Source of the DNA: Candidatus Abyssobacteria bacterium SURF_17
GTDB lineage: Bacteria > Abyssobacteria > SURF-5
Direction: 5' to 3'
NCBI GenBank assembly: GCA_003598055.1
Contig: QZKI01000046.1
Location: 1-55,748 of the forward strand
DNA length: 55,748 nt
Of the stretch, positions 48,625 to 55,748 are shown one piece after another. Within the stretch, counting starts at the first letter, position 1; every line of letters begins with the position of its first letter. Position numbers and translations under genes: made by a program. The notes below the pieces were generated by a model. It did no database searches, was not told where the DNA came from, and saw only the letters and a program-made list of their open reading frames with translations.

Positions 48625-51600
48625 ATGAATCGTGAGACAGAAAATCGATTTGGATCAAGGGTCAGGCGAGAAGGATATCTCTTGCGCACAATAATCATCG
48701 CGCTTATTCTCGGTTCGCTTGTAACCGGCTGCAACGATCCCGATAAGCAGAAGATGAAATACCATCGCAAGGGCCTGATTTATTCTCAGCGCGGACGGTG
48801 TGCGGAAGCAATTGCTGAATTCCAGAAAGCTCTGTCTATTGATTCCGACATGGCGGACAGCCATTACGAGGCAGGAAAATGCTACCAGAAGCTTGGGAAC
48901 CATGCTCAGGCCATTCGAGCGCTTGACAAAGCGAGACTGCTCAATCCGCAACTGAATGTGAAAGCGTTGCTCCAGATTGCTGATGTCTATGTGAATATGG
49001 GAAGCCCCACCCTGGCTGAGCAGGCGGCTTATGATGCCCTCGCGGCGCATCCCAAGGACATCGAGGCCGCCATGTTTCTCGGGAAACTCAAATGGAAGGA
49101 AGAGAAGATCGATGAGGCACGTTCATGGTTTGAGGAATGCGCGGCAACCGACCCCAAACACGTAGAATCCCGGCTGATGCTCGCCGAGATTGCGATGCGG
49201 GATAATCAACCGGAGAACGCGGAAGCGCATCTGAAAGAGATAATCAGTGAGATCGACCCGACCAATGTCCCGGCCAAGTTGGCGCTGGCGAAGATTTACC
49301 GCTTCGGCGGGCGTGAGGGCCAGGCGGTGGAACTGCTCAGGCACATTCTCGATGACAATCCCAACAACGTCGTGGCGCGCAGCGCCTTGGCTGAAGCATA
49401 TTTTTCCATCGGCCAGCTCAAGGACGCTCGAACAGAGATCGAAGCGGCGCTCAAAGGGTCCCCTGCAAGTGCAGAACTGCATTCTCTCCTTGGAGCCATT
49501 CTGCTCAAACAAGGCGACTATGCGTTGGCCGTTCAGCACTTGACAAAGGCCGCGGGCGTCCCTTCTGCATCTGCCCGAACACACTATCTGCTGGGCCTGG
49601 CTTTGAGAGAGACAAAGCAGCCGGCACAAGCGATTACCGCTTTCCGGAAAGCCATTGCACTGAGTCCAGATGATATTCCCGCGCACCTTATGCTCGCGCA
49701 AACCCTTCTCGCGGAGGGTTCCCTCGAACAAGCACTCCGTGAAATAGATCTCGTGCTGTCGCGGGATCCGGAGAACAACTCCGCCCAGCAATTACGTGTG
49801 CAGGCACACGCTCTCCGCCAGGCACTTGAGAACATCGAGTCGCTGCTTGCTGCGGAAGGCCTTTCAAAAGCAGATGTCGAGAAGGTCAAAACAGCTCTCA
49901 AAGCGTTCCAAACAGAAGACCTTCAGACAGTCAAGACGATTTGTCAGGACCTGCTTCAAAGTGCTCCCAATTCCCCGGTGCCCTTTAACCTTCGCGGTCT
50001 GGTGTTTCTGAAAGAAAAGGACCTCGCCTCCGCTCTCAAAGATTTCCGACAAGCCTGCGAACGTGATCCAGAGTTCGTTGCCTCGTACATAAACATAGCA
50101 AATGTCTCCATGGCGATTGGGAGCTACGAACAAGCATTGCAGAACCACAGAAAGGCCATGGAGCTCTCCCCCAAGGATGGGACAATACCATTCAGATACG
50201 TTAGAACGTTGACTACAGCGGGACACTATGATGAGGCAGAACAATTCCTCAAAGACCTGACTCGAAAAAATCCATCCCACCTGCCATACCGTTTGGCGCT
50301 CGCGAATGTGTTTATTACAAGAAACAAGTATTCAAGCGCACACCAGGAGTTGGAGCAGATTCTCAAACTCGACCCAAACCAGAGAGACGCTTTATACCTG
50401 CTCGCTGAAACTTTCGCCAAAGAAGACAATCTCGGTGCGGCAGCCGCAAAGTTTGAGTTGCTAGCGGAATCTCGTCCACTATCCGGACTTGCCGGCGTGA
50501 AATTGGCACTATGCGAGCTCGCGCTCGGACAACCCGAGAAGGCCAAGAGCAATCTGCCGTGCTCATTAAGCGACGAAAATATCACGCCGCTTGGAAGAGC
50601 TGTGTGCTCCTTGCTCATGCAGAATGAAGAGCGGTATGAAGATGCGGAGAAACTCCTGCTTTCGCTGCCGTCGGATGAGATGGATGATACTCCGTATTCA
50701 CTCATGCTGGCAAATGTCCGAGCAGATCGGCAAACCCAGGGGCCACCCGCAACTCTCGACAGCAAGGGCTCTCGCTTTTCCGAGGTTTTCGTCAAGAGTT
50801 ATGAAGGTTTGCTGAAGAGCAAGCAACTCAGTCCGTCCGACTGGTACGAGCTCAATCTCGGAATAGCGCTCGCCGAGGCGGGATGGCAGCGACCGGCGAT
50901 TTCAAGGTTCGAGCATGTTCTTGAGAAAACCCAGCCCAACACGGCGCTCATGGAAATCGTTGGCAGGCTATGGGAAAAAGAGGGTGAGCCCAACAAGGCT
51001 ATAGCCATGTATCAGTCGGCAATTGCCGCTGATTCATCATACTGGCCCGCCTATTACCGACTCGCCGTTCAATCGTTTCGTGCCGGGGAGACGGCGCATG
51101 CCGAAGAATCCTTTCGCTCTGCTCTGAAATATCAGCCGAACTCTTTATTCATCCTTTTAGGCCTGGCGCGTCTTTACGAAAGCACCGGCAACGATGCTCA
51201 GGCACTCAAAATCTACCGCGCGATAGATGAACTTCACCCCAATCTGGCGCCGGTGATGAACAATCTCGCATGGATACTCGCCAAGAATCCGGAGACCCTT
51301 GAACAAGCAGTTACATATGCTCAGTCTGCTGCGACGGCCCAGCCACTGAAGGCGGACTTTCTTGATACTCTGGGCTGGACATACTTCCTGAAGGGGGATT
51401 ATACGAACGCGAGAGAGAATCTGGACAAGGCCGTACTCCTCGATTCTTCCAATCCGACTATTCGTCATCATCGCGGGATGGTATATCTCAGGCTGGGCGA
51501 CAAGAAAAACGCACTGGCGGATTTCAGGGATGCTGGAGCGACGAAGGCGCCATTTCCTGAAAGGCAGTTGAACGATGAGATGATACGCAACTTGAGTTGA
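48625..51600 (+). CDS. prsT: PEP-CTERM system TPR-repeat lipoprotein (PrsT-like)
   Basis: 991 residues from ATG 48625 (frame open to 48490 without a good start before the signal sequence). The signal ends in LILGSLVTGC, a lipobox with Cys at about residue 36, so it is a lipoprotein. Almost all the rest is TPR repeats of 34 residues: KGLIYSQRGRCAEAIAEFQKALSIDSDMA, GAILLKQGDYALAVQHLTKAA, GLARLYESTGNDAQALKIYRAI, GMVYLRLGDKKNALADFRDA. Over 20 repeats can be counted by eye. The family is TIGR02917 by name and is found with exosortase systems. It probably scaffolds EPS export proteins in the periplasm. Confidence 0.92.
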   Translation: MNRETENRFGSRVRREGYLLRTIIIALILGSLVTGCNDPDKQKMKYHRKGLIYSQRGRCAEAIAEFQKALSIDSDMADSHYEAGKCYQKLGNHAQAIRALDKARLLNPQLNVKALLQIADVYVNMGSPTLAEQAAYDALAAHPKDIEAAMFLGKLKWKEEKIDEARSWFEECAATDPKHVESRLMLAEIAMRDNQPENAEAHLKEIISEIDPTNVPAKLALAKIYRFGGREGQAVELLRHILDDNPNNVVARSALAEAYFSIGQLKDARTEIEAALKGSPASAELHSLLGAILLKQGDYALAVQHLTKAAGVPSASARTHYLLGLALRETKQPAQAITAFRKAIALSPDDIPAHLMLAQTLLAEGSLEQALREIDLVLSRDPENNSAQQLRVQAHALRQALENIESLLAAEGLSKADVEKVKTALKAFQTEDLQTVKTICQDLLQSAPNSPVPFNLRGLVFLKEKDLASALKDFRQACERDPEFVASYINIANVSMAIGSYEQALQNHRKAMELSPKDGTIPFRYVRTLTTAGHYDEAEQFLKDLTRKNPSHLPYRLALANVFITRNKYSSAHQELEQILKLDPNQRDALYLLAETFAKEDNLGAAAAKFELLAESRPLSGLAGVKLALCELALGQPEKAKSNLPCSLSDENITPLGRAVCSLLMQNEERYEDAEKLLLSLPSDEMDDTPYSLMLANVRADRQTQGPPATLDSKGSRFSEVFVKSYEGLLKSKQLSPSDWYELNLGIALAEAGWQRPAISRFEHVLEKTQPNTALMEIVGRLWEKEGEPNKAIAMYQSAIAADSSYWPAYYRLAVQSFRAGETAHAEESFRSALKYQPNSLFILLGLARLYESTGNDAQALKIYRAIDELHPNLAPVMNNLAWILAKNPETLEQAVTYAQSAATAQPLKADFLDTLGWTYFLKGDYTNARENLDKAVLLDSSNPTIRHHRGMVYLRLGDKKNALADFRDAGATKAPFPERQLNDEMIRNLS

Positions 51601-51687
51601 CCTCCATTATGCATGCAGCCTAAAGAGAAGTCGAACGACCGTCAGGGGCGCGACGGGAGGACTGAGGCGAAATAGAAAGGCATCACG

Positions 51688-52644
51688 ATGACGACATACC
51701 TTGTGACAGGGGGCGCTGGCTTTATTGGGTCACACATTGTGAGAGAGCTTGTTCACCGCGGCGAGAATGTGCGGGTCGTTGACAACTTCCTCACCGGCTC
51801 GCGGGAGAACCTGAGCGATGTCTCGAGCGACATCGAGTTGATAGAAGGGGATATACGCGATCTTGAATTGATGCAGCGGGTCATGAAAAAAGCGGACTAC
51901 TGCCTTCATCAGGCTGCGCTCCCGTCGGTCCCGCGCTCGGTCGAGGACCCCATCCTGGCCAATGACATCAACATCAACGGAACGCTGAATGTGCTCGTTG
52001 CTGCAAGGGATGCCGGCGTAAAGCGGTTTGTCTACGCTTCCTCATCGTCGGTCTATGGGAATTCGCCCGTATTGCCGAAGCAAGAAGACATGCCCGTGAT
52101 GCCGCTTTCGCCATACGCAATAGGCAAGCTCGCAGGAGAATTCTACGCCCGCTCCTTTCATTCGCTCTACGGACTTCCCACGGCCTCACTAAGATATTTC
52201 AATGTGTTCGGGCCAGGCCAAAGACCCGACTCGCCTTATGCAGCCGTTGTTCCGATATTCATGGCGGCAATGGTTAAGGACAAACCTCCAACGGTGCATG
52301 GTGACGGCGGACAGTCGCGAGATTTCTGTTACGTGGATAACGTGGTTTCAGCCAACCTGCTCGCGTGTTCGGCGCCGGCGGAACAGGTGGCCGGAAAAGT
52401 CTTCAATGTCGCATGCGGAGAGCGGTACACTATCAATGATTTGGTAAGACACCTGAATGAGATTTTCGGAACGGACATCAAACCGCTTCAAGGCCCGGCG
52501 CGAGCCGGCGACGTGAGAGACTCCCTTGCCGATATCAGCCATGCACGTCGCGACCTCAAGTACGAGCCTACCGTAAAATTCGCAGAAGGCCTCACGCGCA
52601 CGGTCGAATGGTTCCGCAAGAAGAGCACGGTCAAAGTCGAATAG
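51688..52644 (+). CDS. NAD-dependent sugar-nucleotide epimerase/dehydratase (GalE/WbpP type)
   Basis: 318 residues, start ATG 51688 behind AGAAAGG. Extended SDR enzyme: NAD loop YLVTGGAGFIGSHIVREL (GxxGxxG), IEGDIRDLELMQRVM, HQAALPSVPRSVEDP, FVYASSSSVYGNSPVLPK (catalytic Ser region), SPYAIGKLAGEFYARSF (YxxxK). LRYFNVFGPGQRPDSPYAAVVPIF and RDFCYVDNVVSANLLA follow, typical of UDP-glucose/UDP-GlcNAc 4-epimerases (VPRSVEDP is common in WbpP-like enzymes). It makes a sugar nucleotide for EPS synthesis. It lies 87 bases downstream of the TPR gene, in the same direction. Confidence 0.92.
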   Translation: MTTYLVTGGAGFIGSHIVRELVHRGENVRVVDNFLTGSRENLSDVSSDIELIEGDIRDLELMQRVMKKADYCLHQAALPSVPRSVEDPILANDININGTLNVLVAARDAGVKRFVYASSSSVYGNSPVLPKQEDMPVMPLSPYAIGKLAGEFYARSFHSLYGLPTASLRYFNVFGPGQRPDSPYAAVVPIFMAAMVKDKPPTVHGDGGQSRDFCYVDNVVSANLLACSAPAEQVAGKVFNVACGERYTINDLVRHLNEIFGTDIKPLQGPARAGDVRDSLADISHARRDLKYEPTVKFAEGLTRTVEWFRKKSTVKVE

Positions 52645-52752
52645 CTTTCCGAACAACGCATCATCAGCTTCGCAAATGCTTGCCGCCCGAACTCCACATC
52701 TGTGCTCGACCGAGTGAGCAGAATACGTCATCGTATGCATACCTAGAAATTC

Positions 52753-54423
52753 TTACGAGGAACCATGTGGAAGAAGCTCGTGTACAGTCACATGGTCTGC
52801 TCCATCCTGAAATTCGTGCATTATCACATACCCGGCGCCATAGTCCCGTAAAGCATCGAGCAACTGAGGTGTTATCTCGTCAATCGAGCGCAGGATGGAT
52901 AGTATTCCCCCGGTAGTATCCTCCAATCCCGCCTCCGGTCGATTGACGATTCCTATCGGTATCGGTTTCTGATGCACCGTCTGGTAGAACATGTATTTCG
53001 CTATGTCTCTGTATCGCGTTATCGGCAGGTCAACGACTGCAAATTCCTTGTCGCTCCGCGATATTTCAAGATATATTTCGGGGACATCGGCGGAAACATA
53101 CCGAAACGGTATGTGGAGCAACTCGGCTGCCACCAGAAGGGCCAAGACGCCGGGAAGAAGAACTCTGCGTCGCCACGATACTCCAAGGTCATGGGCCGGA
53201 TTGTCGGCCTTTCCGGCAAATAAGGCCTTCATTCCATATGCGGCGATAATGATGAGTGCTATTCGTTCCAGCACAACAAACCTGCAGGGCGTCCTCATGG
53301 CGCTCGAAAAAGGCAGATATTTCATCACCAGCAGATACGGCAATCGTATGTTGGTCTCCCAGCTCCAGAAGTGAAGTCGTGGCCCAAGAGAAAGCAGAAG
53401 GAAAAAGCCGAATACTATGAGCCACGGCAGACTCTGCTTCCTCGGTGTCTTGACGATTCCATAGATAAACAATCCCACGAGAGTGAAAGATACAAACGTC
53501 ATATGCCCCGGCACGCCGCTTATGTAGTAATCAAACGGTGGAAGAAATGAGAACAGGAATCGAAATAGGACTTGTTGGTCAGAAGGGAAAAGGTATCCGA
53601 CGAGATTTGCGGAGAGCAGGCCGGATACCTCGACTGGCTGGCTCCAGCTTATGCCGACGACTAATATCATTATCATATTTGGCACAACGATAATCAGGCA
53701 CAAGCCCGACACCATTGCAAGCGCGGCGATTACTTGCTTATTCAGAACGTTCTTATAGTCTGACACCAAATGAGCAATCACAAATACCATTGAAAACAGC
53801 ATCAGAAAGAATGCATAGCCAAACGATGAATGAAGAGTCAGCAGGAAGAATATGGCTGACCACGCAGCATTCCGGAGACGCGGACTACGGAGTGTCCTCG
53901 AAAGAAACAGGATGTACAGGGGAATCCATGCGGTGCTCAGTAGATTCAGCGTGGTCACATATAGCGCTCTGTATGGCATGAAGGCAAAACCGATGCCGGC
54001 GATGAAGGCGGCTGCGCGGGACCCGGAAATGTCAAATGCAAGCGCATACATTCCTATGGCAGTGGCCACAAATGAGAACACAATGAGAATATTGTATCCA
54101 AGTATGAGCCCGTGAGGTTCATCCACGAGAAATTGAAAGGGAGCACTGAGGATTCCGTTGAGCACTCCGATTTCTGACAATGCGAGGCTCGCGCCTTGAG
54201 GATAATTGAGAAGGTGCGTGTGGTAAGGGCTCGTCTTGAGGTCAAAGAGCGCCTCCTTTACCCACCACGCATCCCACATGAGAAGATATTGATCATTACT
54301 TCCGCCAATCGGAGGCTCTATACAACCCGTGGTCATGTGAAGTATCTGGGGATACGTGAACAGTACGGTGATTGCCAGGTAGGCTAATGCCAGCGGCGTG
54401 TGTCTTTTCAAGAATTTGATCAA
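52753..54423 (-). CDS. Polytopic GT-C-like membrane protein
   Basis: 556 residues with about 12 hydrophobic helices. LAYLAITVLFTYPQILHMTTGCIE begins the chain, then a loop GGSNDQYLLMWDAWWVKEALFDL with acidic residues in the place of GT-C catalytic ones, and a C-terminal soluble part of about 120 residues (FAVVDLPITRYRDIAKYMFYQTVHQKPI, LRDYGAGYVIMHEF). It resembles uncharacterised YfhO/DUF6311-like membrane glycosyltransferases. It faces the epimerase gene tail to tail, with 108 bases between and no clear terminator. Its role in the EPS is inferred from place only. Confidence 0.8.
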   Translation of the reverse strand: MIKFLKRHTPLALAYLAITVLFTYPQILHMTTGCIEPPIGGSNDQYLLMWDAWWVKEALFDLKTSPYHTHLLNYPQGASLALSEIGVLNGILSAPFQFLVDEPHGLILGYNILIVFSFVATAIGMYALAFDISGSRAAAFIAGIGFAFMPYRALYVTTLNLLSTAWIPLYILFLSRTLRSPRLRNAAWSAIFFLLTLHSSFGYAFFLMLFSMVFVIAHLVSDYKNVLNKQVIAALAMVSGLCLIIVVPNMIMILVVGISWSQPVEVSGLLSANLVGYLFPSDQQVLFRFLFSFLPPFDYYISGVPGHMTFVSFTLVGLFIYGIVKTPRKQSLPWLIVFGFFLLLSLGPRLHFWSWETNIRLPYLLVMKYLPFSSAMRTPCRFVVLERIALIIIAAYGMKALFAGKADNPAHDLGVSWRRRVLLPGVLALLVAAELLHIPFRYVSADVPEIYLEISRSDKEFAVVDLPITRYRDIAKYMFYQTVHQKPIPIGIVNRPEAGLEDTTGGILSILRSIDEITPQLLDALRDYGAGYVIMHEFQDGADHVTVHELLPHGSS

Positions 54424-54654
54424 GAACGTGCGTTTGTTGTTGTGCGGGAATGCCTATTCACCAAGAGCATGTACCGCGATGCATACGGCCCATCCTGCTC
54501 AGGGAACTTATTGAACGCCATCATTCTCTATTATAACATTCCTATGCCTCATGACCATCCTCATTGTGGTCCATTATGGGAAGAGACAGAGCCCTACCCC
54601 TGAAACCGCAGGGGACAAATTGCACTCGAAGTCAAAGATAGGGGCATTGTACTA
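54424..54654. other. 231-base gap with a CCCCT/AGGGG hairpin
   Basis: The 5-bp perfect hairpin (54597-54601 with 54610-54614) is followed by GGGGACAAATTG, which resembles the GGGACAAT flank of the repeat near 2340. The rest shows no gene. It may be part of a mobile-element remnant that continues to the right. Confidence 0.35.
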
Positions 54655-55377
54655 CTATCGTTCGAATTTGTGAATTCGCTTCACTGCTGTCCAAGATAAT
54701 CTGAAAACGGTATCCTGGACCAGAAAAAACTCTAATTTTATCGGATGTTTTTCGAGGAAGGTAGGCTTGCCGTTGGCGCCTGAGCCGTGAAGGAGGAAGA
54801 GTTTCTGTTCACAGACGGAACCTGTGAGCGCATATCCGCAGACGCGCTGGACGAAATTGATGAGGTCGCGATTACCGCCGAATATCTCGTCGAGGAATCG
54901 GGACCAGCGGTCGGGCGGAGGAGAGGCGGGGTCGAAGTCGATGGTCGCAATCTTCGTTATGAGGTCGTCGGGGCGATGCTCGCGCAGGTTGCCGGTTCGG
55001 AGGTCGATGGCGCCGTTGTTGACGTTGAGCAACCAGGGGTCGCGGTCGAAGTGGTCGGGTGTGGCAATGATTTCGGGTTGTGCTTGCAGATGTCTGAGCG
55101 CGTTTTCGATGCTCCATCGTGTTTGTGCGCGAGCGAACCATCTGTTGAGGCGGGGGCGGTCGGGATCGGGGGCACTGGCGAAATCGGCCTCGTACGCGAG
55201 AGAGACAGCATCGACGGCCCATCTCCACACCTGGGCTGTTTCGTCGAGTGACCAGTGTTTGCCGTTCCAGATGATGAACCCTCCGAGTTTGGCGCAATAG
55301 CGGATGTGTCGTCCGTAAAACTCGACGACTTTGCGGGCGTGGTAGAGATCGTTGAAGATGTGAGGTCTAGCGTTCAA
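54655..55377 (-). pseudogene. Remnant of a P4/D5-type phage or plasmid primase-helicase
   Basis: 240 codons. Residues 10-210 match the D5_N/DUF5906 primase family: DLYHARKVVEFYGRHIRYCAKLGGFIIWNGKHW, PWLLNVNNGAIDLRTGNLREH, WSRFLDEIFGGNRDLINFVQRVCGYALTG, then KLFLLHGSGANGKPTFLE. The last is the Walker A loop, with Pro instead of Ser/Thr (normally GKST). The similarity ends right there and 31 unrelated codons lead to a stop, so the helicase domain is gone. The N-terminus is also cut: it begins at the family's second block, next to AAGGTTC-type repeats. It is therefore broken at both ends and probably non-functional. Confidence 0.85.
54689..54720. mobile_element. Inverted repeat GTCCAAGATA/TATCCTGGAC, possible IS or MITE end
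   Basis: The two 10-base arms pair at 9 of 10 positions around a 12-base loop. The hairpin sits exactly where the primase reading frame stops looking like its family, so an insertion or deletion event by a small element is likely. No transposase remains. Confidence 0.4.
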
Positions 55378-55425
55378 GGTTCAAGGTCCAGAGTTTAAAG
55401 TTCAAGGTTTAAGGTTCAACGTTAG
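55371..55425. repeat. Degenerate tandem repeat of AAGGTTC/AAGTTCA units
   Basis: About seven imperfect copies of a 7-base unit (GTTCAAGGTTCAAGGT, then AAAGTTCAAGGTTTAAGGTT). It directly abuts the cut N-terminus of the primase remnant. The type is common in non-coding DNA of many uncultured bacteria (general knowledge, not checked). Confidence 0.6.
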
Positions 55426-55501
55426 GAGTTCTGAGGTTTATGATGAGGGAAGGAGCGGAGATTGAGCAAGGAATTTTTTGTTAACAGATAGGGCGTTATC
55501 A

Positions 55502-55606
55502 TCCGCAGATTTCGCAGATCCGCGCGGATTTCTTGAATCAGAGACTGGAAACCAGAGACAAGAAACCAGAAACTGTTTTCGTCAGCCACGGATGGACACG
55601 GATGAA
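55502..55606. repeat. Run of short imperfect repeats (CGCAGAT, GAAACCAGA, CACGGATG)
   Basis: Three blocks follow each other: CCGCAGATTTCGCAGAT (55503-55519), GGAAACCAGAGACAAGAAAC with further copies of GAAACCAGA (55551-55574), and CCACGGATGGACACGGATGA (55587-55606). No coding potential. They look like dispersed low-complexity intergenic DNA between mobile remnants. Confidence 0.6.
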
Positions 55607-55652
55607 TGTTCGAAAAGGGGGAAGAGGGGAAACGGGAAAAAGGAGTAATCCA

Positions 55653-55748
55653 GTAGAGTAGGGAGGGCATAACCCTCCCCCTCGTCAAACCGGACGTGCA
55701 GATTTCCCGCATCCGGCTTTCCTGTAGGCTTTGCCTCAAGCATGCGCA
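55653..55748 (-). mobile_element. Group II intron, 3' end with domains V and VI (rest beyond the right edge)
   Basis: On the minus strand AAGCCGGATGCGGGAAATCT followed by GCACGTCCGGTTT (55720-55687) fits domain V: AGC triad, GAAA loop and the CG bulge before the closing strand, nearly as in the classical domain V. Domain VI follows as a GGGAGGG/CCCTCCC hairpin (55679-55661), and the intron should end near CTCTAC at about 55653. The intron body and any reverse transcriptase gene lie to the right, outside the window. The small open frames here are false genes often seen over such introns. Confidence 0.82.

Noticed and set aside
52645-52752. Bidirectional terminator between the epimerase and the convergent membrane protein gene
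   Set aside because: Only short hairpins (TGCTC/GAGCA and ATACG/CGTAT) without T-runs are present.
55422-55739. Small protein gene containing REICTSGLTRG
   Set aside because: This frame runs across group II intron domain V/VI and low-complexity repeats. Such frames are known false genes over introns.
1-55748. CRISPR array, tRNA or rRNA genes
   Set aside because: No regularly spaced direct repeats and no cloverleaf or rRNA-like sequences were seen on either strand.

Overview
The window is a bacterial chromosomal segment dominated by one very large exopolysaccharide (EPS) locus of the exosortase-A/PEP-CTERM type. The evidence is a secreted protein with a VPEP sorting tail at 47639-48430, a large TPR lipoprotein beside it, and an export set made of a Wza-like lipoprotein, a chain-length protein, an ExeA-like ATPase and a BY-kinase. 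Genes are dense and partly overlapping. Membrane and secreted proteins are of the diderm type. The organism cannot be named from this sequence. The mix of a PEP-CTERM locus, secreted beta-helix/thrombospondin-type proteins and degenerate repeats at the right edge suggests an uncultured environmental diderm (inference).

Layout. From 46813 down to about 1 nearly every gene lies on the minus strand. In transcription order there is first the export machinery (46813-41002), then an excisionase-like HTH protein and a NusG/RfaH-like antiterminator followed at once by an intrinsic terminator. A decoration and assembly block follows (39834-5087): asparagine synthetase, acyl carrier protein, sugar amidotransferase, SGNH protein, sulfatase-fold membrane enzyme, hexapeptide acyltransferase, Wzx flippase, eight glycosyltransferases, three CapK/PaaK-like adenylating enzymes, M14 carboxypeptidase, Wzy/WaaL-type protein, a second asparagine-synthetase-like protein, three methyltransferases, a deacetylase and a GNAT enzyme. 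At the far end come secreted or anchored proteins: a DUF362 protein, a small protein sharing its C-terminal module, an Ig-like protein, and a beta-helix protein that runs off the left edge. On the plus strand (47639-52644) are the PEP-CTERM protein, the TPR lipoprotein and a sugar-nucleotide epimerase. A GT-C-like membrane protein (54423-52753, minus) follows. The right edge is a mobile-element graveyard: a broken P4-type primase, an IS/MITE-like hairpin, degenerate repeats, and the 3' end (domains V and VI) of a group II intron.

How it fits together. Lipid-linked repeat units would be built by the glycosyltransferases, decorated, flipped by Wzx, polymerised by the Wzy-type protein under control of the chain-length protein and BY-kinase, and exported through the Wza-like protein. 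The PEP-CTERM protein is the expected surface client. No exosortase, PrsK/PrsR or initiating phosphoglycosyl transferase is present, so the locus must continue elsewhere.

Most notable signals: two divergent sigma-54 (-24/-12) promoters in the 825-bp gap between the export operon and the PEP-CTERM gene; the NusG-like gene followed by a terminator that it may need to read through; a three-part ATPase fusion; and a set of three AMP-ligase-like proteins, an ACP, an acyltransferase, two amidotransferases and an M14 enzyme that suggests an unusual acyl or amino-acyl decoration of the EPS. The left-edge beta-helix gene has no stop inside the window and is easily missed.
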